From the NCBI RefSeq assembly GCF_030690345.1, contig NZ_JAUYGV010000001.1, forward strand, positions 434,001 to 498,000: a stretch of DNA of 64,000 nt. Reading direction: 5' to 3'. Source of the stretch: Rheinheimera sp. Its GTDB lineage: Bacteria; Pseudomonadota; Gammaproteobacteria; Enterobacterales; Alteromonadaceae. Positions within the stretch are counted from its first letter, which is position 1, and each line of letters begins with the position of its first letter. Under the pieces are notes generated by a model, which made no database searches, had not been told where the DNA came from, and saw only the letters and a list, made by a program, of their open reading frames with translations. The translations under genes and the position numbers were made by a program. Below, one piece after another: positions 1 to 8,432 of this stretch.

Positions 1-935
1 AGGAAATGTATACCCGACGCTATGCAAAGCGGACTGTTGAAACTTATTTGCATTGGATTAAGTTTTTTATCTTATTTCACAAAAAACGTCACCCCAGTGA
101 TTTGCAAGATGAGCACGTAGAACAGTTTTTAACCCATCTGACGGTTAGCCGAAATGTAGCGGTGCAAACACAGGCGCTTGCACTTAATGCTTTGAGCTTT
201 ATGTATAAAGAAATACTTAAAAGGCCATTGGCGTTGAACTTAAACTTTAATCAGGCCGCTAAGCCGCGCAAGTTGCCTGTAGTGCTAACCAAGCCCGAGG
301 TTAAAACGCTCTTAGCCTGTATTGATCCGCAGTATTTACTGCTGGCGCAGCTGCTGTACGGTAGCGGCCTGCGCTTAATGGAAGCGGTTAGGCTTAGGGT
401 TAATGCTGTTGATTTTGACTATTTATCGCTGATGGTGTGGCATGGTAAAGGCGGTAAACATCGCAGGGTAACTTTGGCGCCAGAACTCATTGAGCCGTTG
501 CGCCGGCAAATTGATCTGGTAGACGCGTTTTACCAGCAGGATATGCAGACTGCTGAATTTACCGGCGTGTGGTTGCCGTTTGCTTTGGCGCGCAAATACC
601 CGGCAGCGCCAAAAGATCTGGGTTGGCAGTATTTGTTTCCTTCTGCCCGCTTAAGTATCGACCCACAGTTTAATGTGCTTAGACGGCATCATATTGATGA
701 ATCTGGTTTGCAAAAAACAGTACGCATTGCAGGGAAAAAAGCTGCGCTCGCTAAACAGGTAACGTGTCATACCTTACGCCATTCCTTCGCAACGCATTTA
801 CTCGAAGCGGGTATGGATATCCGTACGGTGCAGGAGCAGCTTGGCCACTCCGATGTAAAAACCACCCAAATTTATACCCATGTATTAAAACAAGGCGGCA
901 ATGCCGTAAAAAGCCCGCTGTCGCAACTGTTGTAA
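1..935 (+). CDS. intI: Integron integrase IntI (5' end outside window)
   Basis: Tyrosine recombinase of the integron-integrase type, which joins attI and attC sites to capture or shuffle gene cassettes. Counting from the ATG at 6, the catalytic residues are visible: Arg123 in GLRLMEAVRL, His255-x-x-Arg258 in CHTLRH, His281 in LGH and the nucleophile Tyr290 in IYTHV. Residues about 184-213 (FTGVWLPFALARKYPAA then the LGWQYLFPSA segment) form the extra helix found in IntI but not in XerC/D. The frame is open to the window edge and family members carry roughly ten more residues before the YAKRTVETYL segment, so the gene probably starts upstream. In integrons the attI site and cassettes usually lie beside the 5' end of intI, so any array would be to the left of this window. 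No cassette or attC site is seen to the right. Confidence 0.9.
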   Translation, partial: EMYTRRYAKRTVETYLHWIKFFILFHKKRHPSDLQDEHVEQFLTHLTVSRNVAVQTQALALNALSFMYKEILKRPLALNLNFNQAAKPRKLPVVLTKPEVKTLLACIDPQYLLLAQLLYGSGLRLMEAVRLRVNAVDFDYLSLMVWHGKGGKHRRVTLAPELIEPLRRQIDLVDAFYQQDMQTAEFTGVWLPFALARKYPAAPKDLGWQYLFPSARLSIDPQFNVLRRHHIDESGLQKTVRIAGKKAALAKQVTCHTLRHSFATHLLEAGMDIRTVQEQLGHSDVKTTQIYTHVLKQGGNAVKSPLSQLL

Positions 936-961
936 AAAAAGGCGCCGCAGCGCCTTTTTTT
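934..961. terminator. Bidirectional terminator between intI and prpF
   Basis: Stem GGCGC (941-945), loop CGCA, stem GCGCC (950-954), flanked by seven A on the left and seven T on the right, so it works in both directions. It directly follows the intI stop codon, and its last base is also the first base of the prpF stop triplet. Confidence 0.85.
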
Positions 962-2148
962 CAGAAACAATCGCCGGGAATTCTTACCCAACCTTCCATA
1001 AGCACCCGTGCACTGCGGCTCATTATGGCTTTGGTTACTGTCCATTGGCCGTTAACCTGTGTTGCGGCTGCGCCAACGCGCAAGGTGCCGGACGGGTGAC
1101 CAAAGCGCACTGCTTCGCGCTCCGTCCCACCAGCAGCCAGGTTTACTAAGGTGCCTGGTATTGCTGCTGCGGTGCCAATGGCTACCGCGGCCGTGCCCAT
1201 CATGGCGTGGTGCAGTTTGCCCATCGACAGCGCCCGCACCAGCAGGTCGATATCTTCGCTGTTTACCTGCTTACCGCTGGATGATACATAGCTTGCAGGC
1301 GGTGCGACAAAAGCAATTTTTGGTGTATGTGCCCGTGCAGCAGCTTCACTGACGTCCTGTATCAGGCCCATTTTTACCGCACCGTAGGCGCGGATGGTTT
1401 CAAAACGTGCCAGTGCGGCGGCATCGCCGTTTATCGCGTCTTGTAACTCAGTGCCGCTGTAACCGATATCGGTGGCGTTTACAAAAATAGTCGGGATGCC
1501 GGCGTTAATTAGCGTAGCTTTAAAAGTACCGATACCCGGCACTTCTAAATCATCGACCAGGTTGCCGGTGGGGAACATAGCACCGCCGCCCTCGCCTTCA
1601 TCGGCGGCCGGGTCTAAAAACTCAATTTGCACTTCTGCTGCCGGAAAAGTAACACCGTCCAGGTCAAAGTCACCGGTTTCCTGCACTTCGCCGTTGGTTA
1701 TTGGCACATGTGCAATAATGGTTTTTTTAATATTCGCCTGCCAGATGCGCACAGTGCAGATACCATTTTGCGGGATCCGCTCAGCAGCGACCAAGCCGTT
1801 GCTGATAGCAAATGACCCCACAGCTGCAGTTAAGTTGCCGCAGTTACCGCTCCAGTCGATAAACGGCTTGTCTATCGCTACCTGGCCGAACAGATAATCG
1901 ACGTCATGATCCGCTTTGGCGCTTTTGCTTAAAATCACCGTTTTGCTGGTGCTGGAGGTGGCGCCGCCCATACCATCGGTGTGTTTGCCGTACGGATCCG
2001 GGCTGCCGATTACCCGTAGCAGCAGGTTGTCACGCGTTGTGCCGGGCACTTGCGCGGCCTTGGGTAAATCGTCCAGTTTAAAAAATACGCCTTTGCTGGT
2101 GCCGCCGCGCATGTAGGTAGCCGGGATTTTTATTTGTGGTGCCGTCAT
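961..2148 (-). CDS. prpF: 2-methylaconitate cis-trans isomerase PrpF
   Basis: PrpF works with AcnD in the 2-methylcitrate cycle: AcnD makes trans-2-methylaconitate and PrpF isomerises it to the cis form for hydration to 2-methylisocitrate. The 395-residue length is normal, and the N-terminal MRGGTSKGVFF segment is the family signature of this diaminopimelate-epimerase-like fold. Its ATG (2146-2148) overlaps the acnD stop codon by one base (TAATG), so the two are translationally coupled. It is the last gene of the prp operon and ends in the shared terminator at 934-961. Cytosolic. Confidence 0.95.
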   Translation of the reverse strand: MTAPQIKIPATYMRGGTSKGVFFKLDDLPKAAQVPGTTRDNLLLRVIGSPDPYGKHTDGMGGATSSTSKTVILSKSAKADHDVDYLFGQVAIDKPFIDWSGNCGNLTAAVGSFAISNGLVAAERIPQNGICTVRIWQANIKKTIIAHVPITNGEVQETGDFDLDGVTFPAAEVQIEFLDPAADEGEGGGAMFPTGNLVDDLEVPGIGTFKATLINAGIPTIFVNATDIGYSGTELQDAINGDAAALARFETIRAYGAVKMGLIQDVSEAAARAHTPKIAFVAPPASYVSSSGKQVNSEDIDLLVRALSMGKLHHAMMGTAAVAIGTAAAIPGTLVNLAAGGTEREAVRFGHPSGTLRVGAAATQVNGQWTVTKAIMSRSARVLMEGWVRIPGDCF

Positions 2149-4733
2149 TACACCGCTCCCTGCAAAAAGTCCTGCGCAAAGCGCTGCAGTACACCGCCGG
2201 CTTCATAAATCGACAACTCTTCTGCCGTATCCAACCGGCACCTTACCGGCACCTCAAGCTTTTCGCCGTTCGTGCGGTGAATAACCAGCGTTAATGTGCT
2301 GCGTGGCGTACGCTCACCTGTTACATCGTAGGTCTCTGTGCCATCCAGCTGCAGCGTTTTGCGATTAGTGCCCGGCATAAACTCCAGCGGCAGTACGCCC
2401 ATACCCACCAGGTTAGTACGGTGAATACGTTCAAAGCCCTCCGCCGCTATCGCTTCTACCCCGGCAAGCCGTACACCTTTGGCCGCCCAGTCACGTGACG
2501 AGCCCTGGCCATAATCGGCGCCGGCAATAATAATTAACGGCTGCTTACGCTGCATATAGGTTTCTATCGCTTCCCACATGCGGGTTACTTTGCCTTCCGG
2601 CTCCAGCCGTGCCAGCGAGCCTTGTTTTACCTTGCCATCAACCACGGCCATTTCATTAATCAGCTTGGGGTTGGCAAAGGTAGCGCGCTGCGCGGTTAAG
2701 TGATCACCGCGATGGGTTGCGTAAGAGTTAAAATCTTCCTCCGGCAGGCCCATCTTGTGCAGGTATTCGCCGGCGGCGCTGTCGAGCATAATGGCGTTCG
2801 ACGGTGACAAGTGGTCAGTAGTAATATTATCCGGCAACAGCGCCAGTGGCCGCATACCGGTTAAGCTGCGCTCGCCGGCCAGTGCCCCCTCCCAATAAGG
2901 TGGGCGACGAATATAAGTGCTTTGTGGCCGCCAATCGTACAGTGGCGATACTTTGTCACCGTAATCTACCTCAACGGCAAACATCGGCTCGTACACTTTA
3001 CGGAACTGCTCCGGTTTTACACTGGCAGCAACTACTGCATCAATTTCAGCGTCATTTGGCCAGATATCTTTTAGCGTAATGGCCTTGCCGTCATGATAAC
3101 CCAGTACATCTTTTTCGATATCAAAGCGGATAGTGCCGGCGATGGCGTAGGCGACAACCAATGCAGGAGAAGCCAAAAACGCTTGCTTGGCGTACGGGTG
3201 AATACGGCCGTCAAAGTTACGGTTACCGGATAACACTGCCGTAGCGTATAAGTCGCGCGCTATTACTTCTTGTTGAATAACCGGGTCCAGTGCACCGCTC
3301 ATGCCGTTACAGGTGGTGCAGGCAAAGCCGACAATACCAAAGCCCAGCTGCTCCAGCTCGCTGAGCAAGTGGCCTTCTTCTAAGTACAGTTGTACGGCTT
3401 TAGAGCCCGGTGCCAGTGAGGTTTTAACCCAGGGCTTGCGCGTTAAGCCCAGTTTGTTGGCGTTGCGGGCTAATAAGCCGGCAGCAATAACATTGCGCGG
3501 GTTAGAGGTATTGGTACAGCTGGTAATAGCAGCGATAATCACCGCGCCATCGGGCATTTTACCCTCTTCCAATACGTATTTACCGGCAATGCCTTTGGCC
3601 GTTAAGTCGCTGGTAGAAAGTCGCGCATGCGGGTTAGACGGCCCTGCCATGGTACGGCCAACGCCGGATAAATCAAACTTCAGCACCCGCTCGTACTCGG
3701 CGGTTATTAAGCTGTCGCTCCACAAGCCCGCTTCTTTAGCGTAGGTTTCAACCAGCTTAACCTGTTGTGGTTCGCGGCCGGTCAGGGTTAAGTAATCCAG
3801 CGTTTGCTGATCAATAGAAAACATCGCCGCTGTGGCACCGTATTCCGGTGTCATATTGGAGATAGTGGCCCTGTCGCCGAGGCTTAAGCTGCCGGCGCCT
3901 GCGCCATAAAACTCTAAATAGGCCGACACCACTTTTTCTTTGCGTAAAAATTCGGTCAGCGCCAGCACTATGTCGGTGGCCATTATGCCGGGTTGGGCTT
4001 TGCCGGTTAGCTCTACGCCGATAATATCCGGCAGGCGCATCCAGCTGGCCCGGCCTAACATTACGCTTTCAGCCTCTAAACCGCCTACGCCAATGGCAAT
4101 AACGCCCAGCGCATCGACATGCGGCGTATGGCTGTCGGTACCCACTAAGGTGTCAGGGAACGCCACGCCGTCTATGGCGTGTACCACCGGCGACATCCGC
4201 TCTAGATTAATCTGGTGCATAATGCCGTTGCCAGGCGGTATGACATCAACATTCTTAAAGGCTTTTTTCGTCCAGTTGATAAAGTGAAAACGATCGTCGT
4301 TGCGTCTGTCTTCAATAGCACGGTTTTTTGCAAAGGCATCTTTTTCAAAGCCGCCATGCTCTACAGCTAAGGAGTGATCAACGATTAACTGGGTGGGCAC
4401 TACCGGGTTTACTTTGGCAGGGTCGCCGCCTTTTTCCGCGATAGCATCACGCAGGCCGGCTAAGTCGACCAAAGCGGTTTGGCCTAAAATATCGTGGCAC
4501 ACCACCCGGGCCGGGAACCACGGAAAGTCTAAATCGCGTTTGCGGTAAATCAGCTGCTTTAGCGCATCTGTAAGCATGGCCGGGTCGCAGCGGCGCACTA
4601 AGTTTTCGGCATGCACGCGCGAGGTATAAGGCAGTTTGGCATAAGCGCCCGGTTCTATCGCATCGACAGCGGCCCGGGTGTCGAAGTAATCCAGCGCTGT
4701 GCCGGGCAATTTTTTACGGTATTGGCTGTTCAT
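2148..4733 (-). CDS. acnD: 2-methylcitrate dehydratase, Fe/S-dependent (AcnD)
   Basis: Aconitase-family enzyme that dehydrates 2-methylcitrate in propionyl-CoA oxidation and needs PrpF. The three [4Fe-4S] ligands are seen as Cys406 in ITSCTNTSNP and Cys472/Cys475 in FACTTCNG (numbering from the chosen start). The reading frame stays open for 17 more codons upstream, but MNSQYRKKLPG at 4733 matches the usual N-terminus, giving 861 residues, normal for AcnD. Upstream lies a 437-base repeat-rich gap before prpC, unusual inside this operon; acnD-prpF may therefore depend on read-through from prpBC or on their own promoter. Confidence 0.95.
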   Translation of the reverse strand: MNSQYRKKLPGTALDYFDTRAAVDAIEPGAYAKLPYTSRVHAENLVRRCDPAMLTDALKQLIYRKRDLDFPWFPARVVCHDILGQTALVDLAGLRDAIAEKGGDPAKVNPVVPTQLIVDHSLAVEHGGFEKDAFAKNRAIEDRRNDDRFHFINWTKKAFKNVDVIPPGNGIMHQINLERMSPVVHAIDGVAFPDTLVGTDSHTPHVDALGVIAIGVGGLEAESVMLGRASWMRLPDIIGVELTGKAQPGIMATDIVLALTEFLRKEKVVSAYLEFYGAGAGSLSLGDRATISNMTPEYGATAAMFSIDQQTLDYLTLTGREPQQVKLVETYAKEAGLWSDSLITAEYERVLKFDLSGVGRTMAGPSNPHARLSTSDLTAKGIAGKYVLEEGKMPDGAVIIAAITSCTNTSNPRNVIAAGLLARNANKLGLTRKPWVKTSLAPGSKAVQLYLEEGHLLSELEQLGFGIVGFACTTCNGMSGALDPVIQQEVIARDLYATAVLSGNRNFDGRIHPYAKQAFLASPALVVAYAIAGTIRFDIEKDVLGYHDGKAITLKDIWPNDAEIDAVVAASVKPEQFRKVYEPMFAVEVDYGDKVSPLYDWRPQSTYIRRPPYWEGALAGERSLTGMRPLALLPDNITTDHLSPSNAIMLDSAAGEYLHKMGLPEEDFNSYATHRGDHLTAQRATFANPKLINEMAVVDGKVKQGSLARLEPEGKVTRMWEAIETYMQRKQPLIIIAGADYGQGSSRDWAAKGVRLAGVEAIAAEGFERIHRTNLVGMGVLPLEFMPGTNRKTLQLDGTETYDVTGERTPRSTLTLVIHRTNGEKLEVPVRCRLDTAEELSIYEAGGVLQRFAQDFLQGAV

Positions 4734-4786
4734 AGTGTTTACCTGTTTGTCTTGGTTGTGACCAGACTGTGGTGTAACGCACAAAC

Positions 4787-4946
4787 CGGCTTGACCACAC
4801 CAACACGCCGTAAACCCATCCCTGGGGGCTCGTTTATGAACTTCTTCCCTGAAGTTCCCCCCTTGGGCCAGCGGAGCTGTTCAAATTCGTTCCTGACGAA
4901 TTTGTCAGCCCGTCCGGGGCTTCAACGGTTGGTTTAGATCAAGCCG
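4787..4946. repeat. Interspersed palindromic repeat, copy 1 (long form)
   Basis: Imperfect terminal inverted repeats CGGCTTGA-CCACA-CCAAC (4787-4804) and GTTGG-TTTAGA-TCAAGCCG (4928-4946) enclose a core (ACACGCCG...ACCCATCC...GGGGGCTCG) shared with 19889-19977. The two copies differ in their stems by paired changes that keep base pairing. An inner hairpin, GAACTTC/GAAGTTC, starts near 4838. This copy is about 70 bases longer because it contains another hairpin repeat (4878-4906). It looks like a REP- or MITE-like non-coding element; I found no transposase. Confidence 0.75.
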
Positions 4947-5117
4947 ATTTGGCTTTATCACTTGTTGCTGATGCATTCTGCAATGTGAGGTTGGAACCCC
5001 GCTAGCGCAGCCACAGAGTGTCTGAGTCCTGCCGTAGGCATAAGGACGACAAATTCGTCTGGAACGAATTTGAACAGCCTTCGGCTGGCCTCTGGCGCAG
5101 GACAGGAAAGTCCTGCG
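4878..5117. repeat. Inverted pair of 29-base hairpin repeats, plus a third hairpin
   Basis: The 29 bases at 4878-4906 and 5048-5076 are reverse complements except for one position. Each is itself a hairpin, AAATTCGT/ACGAATTT with a 5-base loop, and the similarity extends over GGCCAGC next to each copy. A further perfect hairpin, CGCAGGAC-AGGAAA-GTCCTGCG, lies at 5096-5117. The stretch is non-coding repeat sequence in the prpC-acnD gap. It could fold into one large structure in the prp mRNA. Confidence 0.7.
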
Positions 5118-5143
5118 TAGTTGCTGTGGCGAGCATGGCGGGT

Positions 5144-5165
5144 GTTGCAACCGATCAGTTGCAAC
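5144..5165. other. Hairpin just downstream of prpC
   Basis: GTTGCAAC (5144-5151), loop CGATCA, GTTGCAAC (5158-5165). It begins 6 bases past the prpC stop codon. There is no T tract after it on the minus strand, so it is more likely an mRNA 3'-end stabiliser or a processing site than an intrinsic terminator. Confidence 0.5.
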
Positions 5166-5170
5166 TTCAC

Positions 5171-6298
5171 TCAACGCTGCGCTATCGGCTTCACGCTGCG
5201 CGGCTCTACACCCACGTAATCGGCACTTGGCCGGATAATACGGTTATCCGCGCGCTGCTCCATCACATGTGCTGCCCAACCGGTTAAACGGCTGCAAACA
5301 AAAATCGGTGTAAACAGCTTAGTCGGAATACCCATATAGTTGTAGGCCGAGGCATGGAAGAAGTCCGCATTACAAAACAGCTTTTTCTCGCGCCACATTA
5401 CCGCTTCGCAACGCTCAGACACATCATATAAACGCGTATCGCCGTTGGCTTTGGCCAGCTTTTCTGACCAGGCTTTAATTACCGCATTGCGCGGGTCTGA
5501 GTCTGAATATACCGCATGGCCAAAACCCATAATTTTTTCTTTGCGCTCCAGCATGCCCAGCAGCTTTTGCTCGGCATCATCCGGGTTAGCCATTTTCTCA
5601 ATCAGCTCCATCGCCGCTTCGTTAGCACCGCCGTGCAACGGGCCACGCAGTGAACCGATAGCGCCGGTAACGCAAGAGTGCATATCACTAAGGGTTGAAG
5701 CACAAACGCGGGCAGTAAAGGTAGATGCATTGAACTCATGCTCGGCGTATAAAATCAGCGAGGCTTGCATCACTTCAACATGCAGTGCGTTTGGCTTTTT
5801 GCCGTGCAAGGTCCACAAAAATTGCTCAGCAACAGAATCAGCGTCGGTTTCTACCTCAACGCGCTTACCATGGTGGCTGTAGTTGTACCAGTAGTTCACC
5901 AGGCCGGGGAAAATCGCTAACATCCGGTCGCTGGCGTCTTGTTGCTGTGCAAAGCTGGCTTCTGTTTCCAGGTTACCCAGCATAGAACAACCGGTGCGCA
6001 TTACATCCATCGGGTGGGCGCTGGCCGGAATACGCTCCAACACATCTTTTAAAGCCTGTGGCAGAGCGCGCAGGCTTTTCAGTTTGGCTTTATAGGCATT
6101 CAGCTCTGCGCTTGTCGGCAACTCACCTTTTAAAATTAAGTGCGCCACTTCTTCAAAACTGCAGCTGGCGGCTAAATCTTTTACATCATAACCGCGGTAG
6201 GTTAAGCCTGAGCCGGTTTTACCTACAGTTGATAACGCCGTTTTACCTGCCACCTGGCCACGCAGGCCGGCACCGGTTAATTGTTTTGCATTTGCCAT
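5171..6298 (-). CDS. prpC: 2-methylcitrate synthase PrpC
   Basis: Citrate-synthase-family enzyme that condenses propionyl-CoA with oxaloacetate to 2-methylcitrate. The 375-residue length and segments such as GLTYRGYDVKDLA, GPLHGGANEAAMELI and IMGFGHAVY (histidines of the active site) match PrpC rather than the longer GltA. A GGGGAC ribosome-binding site precedes the ATG, the same sequence that precedes prpB. It lies 35 bases after prpB in the same operon; the strongly repetitive gap towards acnD follows it. Confidence 0.95.
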   Translation of the reverse strand: MANAKQLTGAGLRGQVAGKTALSTVGKTGSGLTYRGYDVKDLAASCSFEEVAHLILKGELPTSAELNAYKAKLKSLRALPQALKDVLERIPASAHPMDVMRTGCSMLGNLETEASFAQQQDASDRMLAIFPGLVNYWYNYSHHGKRVEVETDADSVAEQFLWTLHGKKPNALHVEVMQASLILYAEHEFNASTFTARVCASTLSDMHSCVTGAIGSLRGPLHGGANEAAMELIEKMANPDDAEQKLLGMLERKEKIMGFGHAVYSDSDPRNAVIKAWSEKLAKANGDTRLYDVSERCEAVMWREKKLFCNADFFHASAYNYMGIPTKLFTPIFVCSRLTGWAAHVMEQRADNRIIRPSADYVGVEPRSVKPIAQR

Positions 6299-6333
6299 TG
6301 TCTTGTCCCCGTTTTCTTTTAATTTAATCTGGC

Positions 6334-7218
6334 TTATTTCTGTTTGCTGCTAAACAGCTGATCCAGTTTTTGCTCAAAGCTATGGTAGTTTAAAAAGTCG
6401 TACAGCTCGGCGCGGGTTTGCATGCTGTCTACCACCGCCTTCTGATCGCCATTAGCTAAAATGGACTGGTACACATTCAGTGCGGCCTTATTCATAGCCC
6501 GAAACGCACTTAACGGATACAGCACCATAGCCACGCCCACAGAACCTAGTTCGGCTTTATTAAACAGCGGCGTTTGGCCAAATTCAGTGATATTGGCCAG
6601 TACCGGCACTTTTAATGCTTTGGTAAAAGCCTGATATTGCTCCAGCGTATACACCGCTTCGGCAAAAATGGCATCGGCACCGGCGGCTTCACAGGCCAGA
6701 GCGCGCTCAATGGCGGCGTCTAAGCCTTGCTGCGCCAAGGCATCGGTGCGTGCCATTATAAAAAAGCTCTCGTCGCTGCGGGCATCCACACTGGCTTTTA
6801 CGCGGTCGACCATTTCATCTAAAGATACAATCTCTTTATTTGGCCGGTGGCCACAGCGCTTTTGCGCTATCTGATCTTCAATATGAAAACCGGCGGCACC
6901 GGCGCGGGTCATCTCTTTTACCGTGCGGGCGATATTAAAAGCACCACCCCAACCGGTATCTGCATCGACTAACAACGGCAGGCTGGTAGCGGCGGTGATG
7001 CGGCGGATATCTTCGCATACGTCGTTTAATGACGTCATGCCCAAATCCGGCAAGCCAAAAGAGGCATTAGCCACACCGGCACCGGACAAATACAGTGCCT
7101 GATGGCCGGTGCGCTCTGCCATCATTGCCGTATAGGCATTAATGGTGCCGACGATTTGCAGCGGTGTGTTGGCGCTTATCGCGGCGCGGAATTTTTGTCC
7201 GGCAGTAACTGTGCTCAT
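6334..7218 (-). CDS. prpB: 2-methylisocitrate lyase PrpB
   Basis: Last step of the methylcitrate cycle: cleaves 2-methylisocitrate to pyruvate and succinate. Isocitrate-lyase superfamily motifs DADTGWGG (metal site) and KRCGHRPNK (catalytic Cys) are present. The frame is open 11 codons further upstream, but the start [11 protein letters not shown] at 7218 gives the usual 294-residue protein, has GGGGAC in front, and sits one base after the stop codon of the GntR gene (TAA-C-ATG), so the two are tightly coupled. Confidence 0.95.
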   Translation of the reverse strand: MSTVTAGQKFRAAISANTPLQIVGTINAYTAMMAERTGHQALYLSGAGVANASFGLPDLGMTSLNDVCEDIRRITAATSLPLLVDADTGWGGAFNIARTVKEMTRAGAAGFHIEDQIAQKRCGHRPNKEIVSLDEMVDRVKASVDARSDESFFIMARTDALAQQGLDAAIERALACEAAGADAIFAEAVYTLEQYQAFTKALKVPVLANITEFGQTPLFNKAELGSVGVAMVLYPLSAFRAMNKAALNVYQSILANGDQKAVVDSMQTRAELYDFLNYHSFEQKLDQLFSSKQK

Positions 7219-7219
7219 G

Positions 7220-7903
7220 TTAAGTCCCCGTTTGTTCCAGTTGTTTTTCAATATTGCGCCTTGATGCGGCTATATGGCGGCGCATCAATAAATCGGCCAG
7301 TTCACCATCGCGGTTGGCAATGGCATTAAGAATAGCTTTATGTTCGTCAAATGCCCGTGATACCCGTGGCCCGTTCATGCCCAATTGCACGCGGTACATC
7401 CGTACCAGGTAATACAGCTCGTCGCAAAGAATATTAATCAGATAGTCATTTTTACTGCCCAGGATGACACGGTAATGAAAATCCAGATCACCGGCTTCCT
7501 GATAATAGCTTTCGCCTTCGCGTACCCGCTGGGTGTTCAGATGCTGATCAAGCAAAGCACGCAACTCAGCAATTTCGCTGTCGGCCATATGCTCTGCCGC
7601 TAAACGGCAGGCCATACCTTCTAAGGTTTCACGTAGTTGATACAACGACAGCAACCCTTGTGTCGACAATTTCACTACCCTGGCACCGGCGTTAGGAATA
7701 CGTTCAATTAAATGGCAGCGTTCCAGCCGGGCTAAGGCCTCACGCAGCGGCGCGCGGCTCAAATCAAAACGCTTTGCCAGCTCGGGCTCACTGATTTTGC
7801 TGCCCGGCGCTATCTCGCCTTCAACAATAGCACGCTGAATTTCCAATAATACTCTGTCTGCAGCAGTAATGGGTGAGCGTAAAGATGGATGCAACGCGGC
7901 CAT
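7220..7903 (-). CDS. GntR-family (FCD type) regulator of the propionate operon
   Basis: An N-terminal winged helix (about residues 10-80, with [21 protein letters not shown] as the recognition region) is followed by an all-helical FCD ligand domain (about 90-220), as in FadR-type regulators. It is the first gene of gntR-prpB-prpC-acnD-prpF. In several Gammaproteobacteria such a GntR protein, not the sigma-54 PrpR of E. coli, controls propionate use, probably sensing 2-methylcitrate or a related acid (family knowledge). TTGTCGAC-type palindromes on both sides of the predicted promoter suggest autorepression. The function follows from position; the ligand is not known. Confidence 0.88.
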   Translation of the reverse strand: MAALHPSLRSPITAADRVLLEIQRAIVEGEIAPGSKISEPELAKRFDLSRAPLREALARLERCHLIERIPNAGARVVKLSTQGLLSLYQLRETLEGMACRLAAEHMADSEIAELRALLDQHLNTQRVREGESYYQEAGDLDFHYRVILGSKNDYLINILCDELYYLVRMYRVQLGMNGPRVSRAFDEHKAILNAIANRDGELADLLMRRHIAASRRNIEKQLEQTGT

Positions 7904-7905
7904 AG

Positions 7906-7916
7906 ATTGTCGACAT
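7906..7916. promoter_or_regulatory. Candidate GntR operator overlapping the 5' leader
   Basis: ATTGTCGACAT, nearly the same palindrome as at 7979-7990, 3 bases upstream of the regulator start codon and downstream of the predicted transcription start. This is a good position for repression. A third TGTCGACAA lies inside the regulator gene at 7661-7669. Confidence 0.65.
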
Positions 7917-7933
7917 AAAATTAAGATTGGTTA

Positions 7934-7962
7934 GTTTTAAAGCCTTTTAGCGTTTAAGTCAA
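7934..7962 (-). promoter_or_regulatory. Predicted sigma-70 promoter of the prp operon
   Basis: On the minus strand TTGACT (7957-7962), 17 bases, then TAAAAC (7934-7939). The -35 is close to consensus and the spacing is ideal; the -10 matches 4 of 6. It is flanked by the two TTGTCGAC palindromes. Predicted from sequence only. Confidence 0.55.
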
Positions 7963-7978
7963 GCCATACGCAAAGCAT

Positions 7979-7990
7979 ATTGTCGACAAT
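7979..7990. promoter_or_regulatory. Candidate GntR operator upstream of the -35
   Basis: Perfect 12-base palindrome ATTGTCGACAAT, typical of FCD-type GntR binding sites, 17 bases upstream of the predicted -35 box of the prp promoter. Confidence 0.7.
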
Positions 7991-8352
7991 AAGACCAAAG
8001 TCTGTGTGATGTTCTTTACAGTGCACGATACAGAAGTTTGTATTAGCGCCCACAGTTATTCGAGTTTCGCCAGAGCTTTTTTCAGACTGTTTGTTTATAA
8101 AAACAACAATTCTAATTCACGGATCGCCTAACGACAGTGTGCAGTAACGCCGCCCCTAAAACAGGTTCAACGCAGTAAAGCTGCCTGCTTCACGGAACAA
8201 GCTGGGGATAACCTGAGGATAAACCGGGTGTAAAATGGAAAATTGATATCGGCATCAAGGGCATTGCTGCGCTAAGTGGCAGAGGAAAAAATCTGCTTTT
8301 TAACTAAACTGGATCTTACCTTAACTGTTTGATGGTTGTAACGATAGCGCAC
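7991..8352. other. Gene-free stretch between the prp promoter and the 3' hairpins
   Basis: About 360 bases with no convincing coding frame on either strand. On the plus strand it leads into two stem-loops and a T-rich tail (8353-8417), so part of it may be transcribed as a non-coding RNA. I could not identify a strong plus-strand promoter. Confidence 0.4.
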
Positions 8353-8417
8353 GGCTCATTCCCTATGAGCCATTCCCCTAGGCCCGGAACAATGCGGATT
8401 GGTTCCGGGCTTCTTTT
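8353..8417 (+). ncRNA. Candidate small RNA 3' end: two stem-loops and terminator
   Basis: GGCTCAT-TCCCT-ATGAGCC (8353-8371) is a perfect 7-pair hairpin, and GCCCGGAAC...GTTCCGGGC (8382-8390 / 8402-8410) is a perfect 9-pair hairpin followed by TTCTTTT. Together they look like the end of a structured RNA on the plus strand, yet no plus-strand gene precedes them back to 935. The 5' end is undefined and no known family was recognised. Confidence 0.4.
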
Positions 8418-8432
8418 ATTAAATAATTGAAA

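Noticed and set aside
764..1099. Plus-strand frame of 111 codons across the end of intI
   Set aside because: It is out of frame with intI, runs through the terminator into antisense prpF and shows no family features.
3301..4287. Long plus-strand frames inside acnD
   Set aside because: Antisense shadows of a strongly conserved enzyme, a common effect of GC-biased codons.
4905..5287. Open frames of 70-89 codons on both strands between acnD and prpC
   Set aside because: They lie in hairpin repeats, have no ribosome-binding site, overlap the end of prpC, and resemble no protein; the stretch is better explained as repeats.
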